Notes under the pieces: generated by a model
The model's input: only the letters and a program-made list of their open reading frames with translations
The model's database searches: none
Told to the model about the DNA's origin: nothing
From: Fallopia convolvulus
Lineage: Eukaryota; Streptophyta; Magnoliopsida; Caryophyllales; Polygonaceae
DNA: 64,000 nucleotides
Direction: 5' to 3'
Assembly (NCBI GenBank): GCA_964016875.1
Contig: OZ024730.1
Coordinates: 35,879,795-35,943,794, forward strand
Translations under genes and position numbers: made by a program
Shown here: one piece after another, positions 55,050-64,000 of the stretch
Layout of the letters: each line of letters opens with the position of its first letter
Position numbering within the stretch: the first letter of the stretch is position 1

Positions 55050-56658
55050 TGATAGCTTGCATTAAGGTAGTGTTTAGGATGCATATTTATGTTTATTTTG
55101 CATGGTTTTAGCTTAGTTTAGTCTAGTTCTTATGTTTTTAGGTTTTCTATGAAATTTGGGTAGTTGCGCTTGTTTTGTTCGGTTTTACAGATCTTTAGGT
55201 AAACAAGCATGGACGGGATGGATCTTAGATGACTATGGTGGATTTTGAGGAAGCTTAGAGTGATACGAGTGAGGATCCAAGGCCCAAGAGTTTGTGTGAA
55301 AAGAACGCTTAAACCCGGGCTATGCATTGAAGTTCATGTTTCGACACCTCTATCTTGCGATGCTTGGTTTGGGAGCTATAGTGGTGGGATGAAGCTGAAT
55401 TTGGTATCACTGGAAATCTAATTCAAAGAGCTACAATTCATAATTTTACTCTGAGTCTAAATTCCACCTCTAAGTAGGTCACAACAGCCTCTAAAGTGTC
55501 GCCTGAATGATGAATCGAGGCAATTGCGCGGGATGACTAATTGCGCGGCCGCACAATTTTGGACCTAAACCGAGCAATCTTATCTGAAGCCAATTGCGCG
55601 GGATTCACATTGCTCGGCCGCGTATTATGTCAAACCGAGCAATCGGGAGTTTTCACGCGGAGATGCAATGGGCTGAAGGATTGGGCTTTGATTTTAGTTT
55701 TTGGGCTTTTATCATGTCTGAGATGTGGCTTAAGATATAAGTCTTGAGTGTTGTTTTTAGAGACATATAAATACTTTATGTTAGTTTTAATTTTCATAAC
55801 TTTTGATCAACTTTTGGAGGCTAGGGTTTTCTCTCAAGGAAGAATCTTTGAACCTTTGTAAGTTTGATTTTAATTTCGATTATGCATTGCTAATTCCTTT
55901 GTGTTTGACTAGTTATTGAAATCATAGATTGCATAATATTGTGAGGTTTGATTGATTCTCATCAACTTGAATAGGTTTTATTCCCTGTGCTTAATTGAAT
56001 CAGAATTATTCTAGGGTTTTGTTAGATTGATCACCAAATAGAATTTCTAGGTTAATTTACAACTAATCTGATTAATGCCCGTTCGGGGTTGATTAGATAA
56101 AGTAGCATCTGTAATTGTTTGGACCCGTTCGGGCTATTCAATTGTATAAGGGAATAAATCCACAAATAACTTAGATGTCTGTTTGCTCTGAGTGTTTGTT
56201 TTTATTGATAACTTGACTCGTAAAGCTGTCGTTTAATTGAATTTAGACGTTGTTTTAGGTTGTTAACTGATTAGGGTTGTTTAGACTGTTAGTTCTTTCA
56301 ACTATTTATGAAGTTTGGGTCATAATCCTTAGTAGGAGTATAATCCACAATAGATTATTCAAGGGAATTGAGAATCAAGAGAATCGATGATCAATAAGCA
56401 TATCTATGATGGATTTAACTAGTTGAACATATTTCTCTCATATATATACACAATCAACTTTGCATTCATAGTTAGTTTTCAATTTTGCATATTAGATTAG
56501 ACTTTCTTTCATAAACCCCGCTTTAGTTCTATTACTTAGCACGCAAGTAAAAACATTAATACACGAGTCTCTGTGGGATCGACCCTTGCTTACCATTCTA
56601 CTCAGATTGGTTAAGTTAGGATTCTTTGATAGGTAAATGACTGAAAAATACCTCATCA
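55050..56658 (+). repeat. 5' LTR of the gag-only element
   Basis: It starts TGATAGCTTGCATTAAGG and ends ATACCTCATCA. It has a GC-rich block with CAATTGCGCGGG, TTGCGCGGCCGCACAA and GCTCGGCCGCG (about 55521-55625) and a TATA box at 55766-55773. Open frames inside it recur in the 3' LTR and are not genes. Confidence 0.92.
55766..55773 (+). promoter_or_regulatory. TATA box of the gag-only element's 5' LTR
   Basis: TATAAATA in AGACATATAAATACTTTATG is conserved at 57820-57827 and 61624-61631 in the two related LTRs, so it is the likely promoter of the family. Confidence 0.6.
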
Positions 56659-56662
56659 AATT

Positions 56663-56680
56663 TGGCGCCGTTGCCGGGGA
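56663..56680 (+). other. Primer-binding site, tRNA-Asp
   Basis: TGGCGCCGTTGCCGGGGA, complementary to the 3' end of tRNA-Asp, lies four bases after the 5' LTR. All 18 bases match the canonical Athila site. Confidence 0.92.
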
Positions 56681-56766
56681 CTCGTCGCTATTTGTGTTTT
56701 TACTTTTGTGCTATTCTTGGTGTTGTGAACCTATCTTACGGTTCATAACACCCGTGCTACTAATCT

Positions 56767-57320
56767 ATGACTTTGTTCAATTGTAGACAGCTGCAGGATG
56801 AACACTTCCATGATTATTTTTCAAGATTTCAAGACCATGTGTTTGAACTTGGTGCTTGGGGATTACAGTACAGTGATAGAGAAGTGAACATGGGAGTTAT
56901 CCATGGTATGAATCTTGAGACAAGGGGATTGGCAGACTATATGAGAGGCTTTTATATATGGGATCTGAGGAATGTTGGAATTTCTTCTGTTTCATGAGCC
57001 ATCAAAGCTTTCTAGTTGAGTCATCTTCTCAACCACCCCAGCCGGTTGATAAGTCTCTTGAGGATATAATCAGGGTTATCTCAAAAGGGACGAATACTAT
57101 AATCAAGGAGCACTGTGAGTCTTGTTCTTCATATTTTCATTCCACAATATCATGCCCTTTTGAGTTGTGTGAAAGGAGTGGTGGAATCACATTGGAGTCA
57201 AATGATCATGAGTCAGACACACATATTCAAGTTGAGGAGCAATCTACGACACTTCATATGAGTTATGAAGTTGCATTGGATGCCCAACATGAATTCACAC
57301 CTATAAGGAAAGCTGAGCAG
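56767..57320 (+). pseudogene. Gag-like ORF of the non-autonomous element, part 1
   Basis: The first frame (56767-56997) reads LQDEHFHDYFSRFQDHVFEL, resembling a gag helix. A frameshift near 56950-56990 moves to the frame 56958-57323, which holds a C-X2-C-X4-H-X4-C zinc knuckle (CESCSSYFHSTISC). The frame stops only because a solo LTR begins at 57321. The same frame resumes at 58660 after the LTR. No pol follows. Confidence 0.65.
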
Positions 57321-58659
57321 TGATAGCTTGCATATAGGAGTAGTTCATATGCATGTTTTATATGTGTTTTAGTTAGTTTTAGGTTAGTTTTTATGTAGTT
57401 TTTAGGTTTTTGTGTTGTCGGGTATTATGCGCTGGTTTGCTCGGTTTTACATGATTTTAGGTTTAGGAGCAACAGCGGGGCGAGTATAGATTGACTATGG
57501 CGGTGGTGGACGAGCTAAGGAATGCTAGGAGCATATATGGAGAAGATCAAAGACAAGGACGGACGAGCCAAGCACATGCCAAAATCTCGGGATTGACCCC
57601 GAGCAACCAGCCCGCTCAATTGCAACTGAAGGCAGAAAGCGCGAGGTAGCAACATTGCGCGGCCGTGCAATTTGGTGCCAAGCCGCGCAATTCGGAGTTT
57701 TTCACGGGTGTTGTGTTGGGCCGAGATTTGGTATTGGGCTTTGATCTTTGTTTATTTGGGCTTATGTCATCCGAGATATAGCTTAAAGATATAATGTTTG
57801 GGGTTATTTTTAGTAGACATATAAATACTTTATGTTAGTTTAATTTTGAAGAACTTTTGATCACAACTTTGGAGGCTAGGTTTTCTCTCTCAAGGAAGAA
57901 CTTTTGAACCTTTGTAAGTTTGATTTTAATTTCAATTATGCATTGCTAAATTTATTGTGTTTGACTAGTTATTGAAATCATAGATTGCATAATATTGTGA
58001 GGTTTGATCTCAGCTTGAATAGGTTTTATTCCCTGTGCTTAATTGAATCAGAATTATTCTAGGGTTTTGTTAGATTAGCTACCTAATAGAATTTCTAGGT
58101 TAATTTACAACTAATCTGATCAAGTCCCGTTCGGGATTGATTAGATAAAGTAGCAACTATAATTGTTTAGACCCGTTCGGGCTATTCCGTTGTAGAGGGA
58201 ATAAACCACAGATAACTTGATTAGCTGTTTGCGTTGAGTATTTGTTTCTATCGATACTTTGAACTTAAAGCTGTCGTTTAATTGAATCTAGACGTTGTTC
58301 TAGGTTATTAGATGATTAGGGTTGATCAGACTGTTAATTCTTTCAACTAAGTATAAAGTTTTGGATAATAATCCACGGTAAATTATTCAAGGGAATTGAG
58401 AATCAAGATAATCAATGATCAATAAGCATATCTATGATGGATGTAACTAGTTGAACATATTTCTCTCATATATTTAAACTCAAACTTTGCATTCATAGTT
58501 AGTTCTTAGTTTGCATATTAGATTAGATTTTCATTCAAAAACCCCCCTTTGGTTACTTGGCACATAAGTAATAACATTAATACACAAGTCCTTGTGGGAT
58601 CGACCCTTACTTGCCGCTCTACTGAGTTGGTAAAGATAAGGTTTCTTTGATAGGTACTA
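57321..58659 (+). mobile_element. Solo LTR inserted in the gag-like ORF
   Basis: The segment starts TGATAGCTTGCATATAGG and is alignable over its length to the flanking element's LTRs, but more diverged. AGCAG precedes it (57316-57320) and follows it (58660-58664) as a perfect 5-bp TSD. With the LTR and one AGCAG removed, the gag frame runs on uninterrupted. Its end reads GGTACTA, where CA is expected, so the last bases have changed. The GC-rich block (ATTGCGCGGCCGTGCAAT, about 57652-57669) and TATA box are present. Confidence 0.85.
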
Positions 58660-59144
58660 AGCAGATCATCACAGAGCCAAGAGAAGTTTGTGCAGGCATA
58701 GAGATTCTTATAGAGCCTAGGGAGCCTGAATCATCTTCACTCATGTGGAGTAAATTGTTAGAGGGTTTTGTGGTTTTAGAAGAAGACTCTTTTGTTGATC
58801 ATGATGACTTCTTTGCTGATGAAGTAGACAACCATGAGGGAGAAAAACAACATGATACATCTATTAAGTCTCCCGTTGTCATGGTGTGCCCTATGTTAGG
58901 CCTTGACATCCCATGCTCCAGTTTCCCCACCTTCTCACCTCAGGAGCTTATGGAGTTCCAAGAAGAGGAGCCAAGTCTACAACACAAGGTGGAAGATGGA
59001 GAATATATGGAGTTCATGCTGGATAAAAGTGGTATTGCTAACAAGTGCTTTGATTCATACTGTACGTATAATCTAAAGCCACCACTTGTGCTGAATTCTT
59101 TTGAGCAAATGCCATCTCATGAAAATTGGGCACACATGAATTAA
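58660..59144 (+). pseudogene. Gag-like ORF of the non-autonomous element, part 2
   Basis: This continues the frame broken at 57320 with an acidic segment (IEPREPESSSLMWSKLLEGF, FVDHDDFFADEVDNHEGEK) and ends at a TAA after SHENWAHMN. No catalytic motif is present. Acidic regions after a zinc knuckle occur in gag-only plant elements, but the function of this part is unknown. Confidence 0.6.
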
Positions 59145-60859
59145 AACGATCTTTGCAAGTTATATTATTCATCTTTAATTTATCAATGTGTTACTTATGC
59201 TTTTCTGAGATGTGTGCACAGGGGTTTGACAGGTTGCTAAGGGCATTGATAATATCTAATCTTGTCAATTCATGCTAAGGGTCAAGCTAATGACGTTAAA
59301 CAAGCGCTTCTTGGGAGGCAACCCAATGCTTAGAGTAGATTTCTTTTTGAGTTAATCTTTTGTTTTTAGGTAGTTTTTGTGTGTGTTTTTAGATATCCAA
59401 GGCCCAAAGATTGATAATCTGAAGAACCTTCACTACCACCGTTGGATTTCCCGCCGCATTACCCGGATCACTAGAGTTTTGTGAGTATTTCTTTTCTCTT
59501 TACTTTTTATTATACTTTGGGGGCAAAGTATGTTTTAAGTATGGGGGAAGGGAATTACTTTTGCATTGCATATAGTTGCATTAGATTAGGTCATATTTAA
59601 AATTTTTGCATGCATTGGTTAAAATTCTGGAAAATGAAAAAAAAATTTAGAAAATTGAAAAAAATACAAAAATATTGCATTTAGGTTCTTATTTCCCCAT
59701 TGTTTGATATTTCTTGTTTCTCTAAGTTGAGTATAAATTCTAATGATTTGCATGATTTGCTGAAGTTGACATGATATAAGCATGATCATTGATTGATTAC
59801 CTTGATTATAGGATGGAGCATGTATTTAGCTTGAGTATTTGATTCATTCTGAAGTTCTAGACAAAAAATTAGCCTTGTGAGATATTTTTGGCCTTTCATG
59901 ATTATTTGTTCTCTTTGTCCTGAGTGTATCACCATGATTATCTAGCTCTGGAACTTGCGTTAATACTCTTTTTCAAGGCTACTTTATATGATTGAATGCA
60001 TGACATTAAAATGATTGAGGCAATGTTTCTTATAAGCCTATTATTTCCCTTCCTACCTTACAAGATCCATGTTCTTGACACCCCATTTCTTTTGAGTTTG
60101 AAGCCTATTTTTGTTAGCTCCACAAAATTTTCCTAGCCTAATAAGCTTGACCCATAATCCAAGATTTAGGACTTTAGGTTAGGTTTTGTTTTGTGTGAGT
60201 TTGATGTAAGTATGGGGGAGTTGGAAGAAAAAGGTGGAAAAGAGGAATAAAACTCTTGGTTGCAAAGTGAAAAAAATGAAGATGAAAAGTATGTTGCAAA
60301 AGCAAGGAAAAGTTGAGAGAATTATTAGTAATCTTCATAAATGTAAAAGAAAAGAGTTGAAGAGGCAAAAAAAAAATAGAGTGAAGAAAGAAACAAGTGC
60401 TTGAATGAAAATGTATGGAGTTGAGAGAAGTGAGAAAAAAAAAGTGTTGAATTTTGGGTTAGGATTAGTTCTTTATCCCGAATTTAGCACCACAAGCCAA
60501 AAAATGATCCCTTCCAAATTTCTCTTTACCTTGGCCCCATTACAAGCCTTAAAAAGACATCATGATTTTTGTTATGTATTTGATCCCCATCGGTGGAGAT
60601 TTAGAACTCTCATGCAATCATATGGTAGTCTAGTTTTCATGGTTGATGTTGAGTGAAACACATACCCTTAAACACTTGAGAGTTTGAGTGCAAACACAAT
60701 TACCTTGGTGAGGTCCAGAATGAATGAATGGTCTTTGCTCTTTGCTTGTTATAATGCATGTTAAGAAGTCTTGGTCGGGTTTTTGATTATATGTGAAATG
60801 CTTGTTTGACTTGAGATAGATGTATGATTGCATTTCTATGGTGTGATTTGGATTTATGT
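59145..60859 (+). other. 3' non-coding region of the gag-only element
   Basis: It contains the conserved block at 59292-59324, purine-rich phrases GGGGGCAAAGTATG and AAGTATGGGGGAAGGG near 59518-59550, and A-rich runs (60225-60440). No gene is seen. The layout parallels the Athila 3' region at 28185-29879. Confidence 0.6.
59292..59324 (+). repeat. Conserved non-coding block shared with the Athila element
   Basis: The block begins GACGTTAAACAAGCGCTT and ends GGGAGGCAACCC. Compared with 25383-25415 it shows only a few differences over 33 bases. Confidence 0.8.
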
Positions 60860-60898
60860 CTTGCTTGAGGACAAGCAAGGGTTAAGCATGGAGGAATT
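60860..60898 (+). repeat. Inverted repeat and polypurine region before the 3' LTR
   Basis: CTTGCTTGAGGACAAGCAAG (60860-60879) is a perfect 8-bp stem with loop AGGA. AAGCATGGAGGAATT follows and ends at the 3' LTR. It matches the arrangement at 29880-29916. Confidence 0.75.
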
Positions 60899-62467
60899 TG
60901 ATATCTTGCATTTAGGTAGTGTTTAGGATGCATATTTATGTTTATTTTGCATGGTTTTAGCATAGTTTAGTCTAGTTCTTAAGTTTTTAGGTTTTCTAGG
61001 AAATTCGGGTAGTTGCGCTTGTTTTGTTCGGTTTTGCAGATCTTTAGGTAAACAAGCATGGACAGGATGGATCTTAGATGACTATGGTGGATTTTGAGGA
61101 AGCTTAGAGTGATACGAGTGAAGATCAAAAGATTCAAGGCCCAAGAGTTTGTGTGAAAAGAACGCTTAAACCCGGGCTATGCATTGAAGTTTATGTTTCA
61201 ACACCTCTATCTTGCGATGCTTGGTTTGGGAGCTATAGTGGTCGGATGAAGCTGAATTTGGTATCACTAGAAAGCTAATTCAAAGAGATACAATTCATAT
61301 TTTTACTCCGAGTCCAAATTCCAACTCTAAGTAGGTCAAAATAGCCTCTAAAGTGTCGCCTGAATGCTGAACCGAGGCAATTGCGCGGGATGACTAATTG
61401 CGCGGCCGCACAATTTTGGACCTAAACCGAGCAATCTTATCTGAAGCCAATTGCGCGGGATTGCACATTGCTCGGCCGCGTATTATGTCAAACCGAGCAA
61501 TCGGGAGTTTTCACGCGGAGATGCAATGGGCCAAGGGATTGGCCTTTGATTTTGGTTTTTGGGCTTTTATCATGTCCGAGATGTGGCTTAAGATATAAGT
61601 CTTGAGGGTTGTTTTTAGAGACATATAAATACTTTATGTTAGTTTTAATTTTCATAACTTTTGATCAACTTTTGGAGGCTAGGGTTTTCTCTCAAGGAAG
61701 AACCTTTGAACCTTTGTAAGTTTGATTTTAATTTCGATTATGCATTGCTAATTCCTTTGTGTTTGACTAGTTATTGAAACCATAGATTGCATAATATTGT
61801 GAGATTTGATTGATTCTCATCAACTTGAATAGGTTTTATTCCCTGTGCTTAATTGAATCAGAATTATTCTAGGGTTTTGTTAGATTGATCACCTAATAGA
61901 ATTTCTAGGTTAATTTACAACTAATCTGATTAATGCTCGTTCGGGGTTGATTAAATAAAGTAGCATCTATAATTGTTTGGACCCGTTCGGGCTATTCAAT
62001 TGTAGAAAGGAATAAATCCACAAATAACTTAGATGTTTGTTTGCTCTAAGTGTTTGTTTGTATTGATAACTCGACTCGTAAAGCTGTCGTTTAATTGAAT
62101 CTAGACGTTGTTTCAGGTTGTTAAATGATTAGGGTTGTTTAGACTGTTAGTTCTTTCAACTATTTATGAAGTTTGGGTCATAATCCTTAGTAGAAGTATA
62201 ATCCACAATAGATTATTCAAGGGAATTGAGAATCAAGAGAATAGATGATCAATAAGCATATCTATGATGGATTTAACTAGTTGAACATATTTCTCTCATA
62301 TATATTCAGAATTAACTTTGCATTCATAGTTAGTTTTCTATTACTTAGCACGCAAGTAAAAGCATTAATACACGAGTCTCTGTGGGATCGACCCTTGTTT
62401 ACCATTCTATTCAGATTGGTTAAGTTAGGATTCTTTGATAGGTAAACGACTGCAAAATACCTCATCA
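60899..62467 (+). repeat. 3' LTR of the gag-only element
   Basis: It starts TGATATCTTGCATTTAGG and ends ATACCTCATCA. It matches 55050-56658 with scattered substitutions, an 8-base insertion near 61130 and a deletion of about 50-60 bases near 62338. It is more diverged from its partner than the two LTRs of the 17834-31414 element are from each other. Confidence 0.9.
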
Positions 62468-62990
62468 TCTCCCATGGCTACTTTGATTTTCTGTCTTCCT
62501 TGTTGAGTTGTGCAGAAGCTCTATCACCCCGCCTGTCTTCAAATTGAAGCTTACTACAAAGTAAGTTTGATTGTTCAAAAGGACGGGATCAATATCTACA
62601 AATGGAGAAAAACGCCATTCGTCAGATCTGAATGGATGCATGGCCCAGATTACTCCTCATTACTCCTCTTTTTGCAATGAAATCTCCACGTTTGAACAAT
62701 GACTCTCTACATAGAAAAAACACACACTTTAGGTTTTGTAGATGAGAAAATACAATGCCTAGCATTTGCAATCACAGAAACAGTTGTCCACACTTGATAA
62801 TGCACTTTTCACACTTTATAATGCACTTTTGACACTTAATAATGCTCTTTTTACACTTAAGAATGTGGGTTTTACACTTGAGAAGTACCCTATATCTAGA
62901 ATGCACTTTTCACATTTTAGGATGCAATTTTCACAATTTAGGTTGCACTTTTTCTCAAGTTATCATAAAGGGAAAACAAACCAGCAAAGC
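62468..62990 (+). repeat. Second MULE resumed: AATGCACTTTT array, right block
   Basis: From 62795 to 62960 units such as TAATGCACTTTTCACACT and GAATGCACTTTTCACATTTT recur about seven times. These are the same units as at 52260-53400, which shows that the gag-only element sits within or beside one AATGCACTTTT-bearing element. Confidence 0.8.
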
Positions 62991-64000
62991 CAAAGCATAA
63001 AGTAATTCATTCTATTAAGAATGATGAAGTCCGACTTTTTAATAAGTCCATAACCACTAGCATAAAGTAAGTCATTTGATGTTAATGTAAGGCCATGACC
63101 ACTAGCATAAACATCATTCAGAAAATCAACACTCAAAGATCATAAAGAAAATCAGAGAAATCAAATTCCAAGTGAAATACACGAGATTACGAAAATCATC
63201 GTCCATAATCTCACCCAATCCACTCAAATCCACGATCAACTTACACCTGGTTGTATGACTAGACAAAATCTCTCTAAGATTGCAACAATTTCCCTAGATT
63301 ATGCCCAATTCTAGCTTCCGAGCACCCCAAACCCTAAAAGAAACCATGAAAAACACCCAAGGTTTGGGTATTAGGGTTAATTTTTACCTTTTTGTTTTGT
63401 TTTTGGATACATCTCTAAATGAAAATTCCTAAGATCAATAGACAGAGGAGATTTGGAACGAGAAATCGATCGAATTTTGTGAGTGGATTGGTTTGATTGA
63501 AGGCGAGACCCGTGAGGGCGATCATGGGGGCAATTGGTTTCGGTTTAGTCGTGGGGATTGAGAGAATCGTGAGAGTCAAGGGTTGGGGAGTGTTTCTACA
63601 ATTTTTTTTGTATTTTAAGTGAGGGGTAGATAGTTCGTATAATTTACGTATATGCCACCGTTTTGCTTTTTTTTTTTTATATATTTTTGAAAAATAAAAT
63701 CAGGAGTAATCTGAACTATCCATCCATCTCATCCAAAGGTTGATATTGCTTCCTCTTTTTCATGTGAAGAGATAGTTTTACAAGAATCATACTCTTCTTA
63801 TACAACCTTTTCTTATTTTCTTTCTTTAAGAGAAAGTATTTTATCCTAAATTATATATTTTAATAATTTAGGTATGAGATCCAAATAATAATATTCCTTT
63901 ATTATTTTTTAAAGTGAAGTCTTAATTAATTTTTATAAAAATTATATTTACGTAGATGCGCATGTAAAAATGAATTTAATTACATAAATTCCTTTTTAAA
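62991..64000. other. Unassigned right end of the window
   Basis: No gene was recognised. A direct repeat of about 19 bases (GACCACTAGCATAAA/AACCACTAGCATAAA, at about 63053 and 63098) is present. The stretch 63170-63600 looks like leader or terminal sequence of the second MULE, but no TIR could be matched. The last 350 bases are AT-rich. Confidence 0.3.

Larger units (their letters stand above)
55050..62467 (+). mobile_element. Gag-only non-autonomous Athila-related element (TR-GAG-like)
   Basis: Two LTRs of about 1.6 kb bound an internal region of about 4.2 kb that holds a primer site, a gag-like ORF interrupted by a solo LTR, and a non-coding tail with the conserved post-pol block and terminal hairpin of Athila elements. 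No protease, RT or integrase motif occurs. Without the solo LTR and its TSD the element is about 6.1 kb. Flanks read TCTAC and TCTCC, a 4/5 match that may be a decayed TSD. Sequence with AATGCACTTTT units lies on both sides, so the insertion probably split the second MULE. Confidence 0.75.

Noticed and set aside
55541..55747. Open frame repeated at 61398-61598
   Set aside because: It lies in the two LTRs of the gag-only element, is not conserved over its full length and has no motif.
60174..60368. Minus-strand Phe/His-rich frame
   Set aside because: It is antisense to an A-rich non-coding part of the gag-only element.

Overview
The window is nuclear DNA of a flowering plant, most likely a eudicot. 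The evidence is spliced genes with plant-type GT-AG introns, a plant VPS4/SKD1 ATPase gene, Athila-type LTR retrotransposons primed by tRNA-Asp, MULE transposons with FAR1-type proteins, and Stowaway and hAT MITEs. It is gene-poor and AT-rich. Only two host genes look intact. Nearly everything else is transposable elements, many of them nested.

Left part (1-17140). A fragment of a chromovirus-type LTR (1-1003) abuts a dead copia RT/RNase H fragment. A degenerate pogo-like DNA transposon with matching TIRs (1924-2582) follows. The first host gene (minus strand, 6171 to 3633, five exons, 388 aa) is a SAM-dependent methyltransferase. Next come a short LTR with its polypurine tract (6575-6835), a 5'-truncated LINE (about 8535-10370) and a Stowaway MITE (10504-10849). 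The MITE sits about 300 bp upstream of the second host gene, an eight-exon VPS4/SKD1 AAA ATPase (11147-15392, 433 aa) of the ESCRT pathway.

Middle (17140-40430). A copia element is split by a 13.6-kb Athila-type element (17834-31414, TSD CATAA on both sides). The Athila carries gag, pol and an additional ATHILA ORF, and it has two in-frame stops and one frameshift. Its LTRs differ at only about 1% of sites by eye. To the right are Helitron-like termini, a hAT MITE with a perfect 8-bp TSD, and a minus-strand Tat-lineage pol fragment split by a solo Athila-like LTR (37869-39343). A second chromovirus-type LTR follows.

Right part (40430-64000). A degraded MULE of the kind that carries a ULP1-like (C48) gene has a plus-strand FAR1/MULE transposase gene (41262-43910) and a convergent minus-strand ULP1-like gene (44448-50350). 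Its introns and spacers are filled with a TGAACAAAT motif. A second, poorer MULE (FAR1 domain at 53468-53760) has its own motif, AATGCACTTTT. A gag-only, non-autonomous Athila-related element (55050-62467) lies between two blocks of that motif. Its gag is interrupted by another solo LTR (57321-58659, TSD AGCAG).

The most unusual signal is a set of short element-specific motifs. The 10-bp palindrome TCGTTAACGA occurs 18 times in the Athila element, in LTRs, leaders and coding sequence, and it is read in different frames. Other Athila-like LTRs carry a different GC-rich palindromic cluster at a comparable upstream position. Each MULE has its own reiterated motif.
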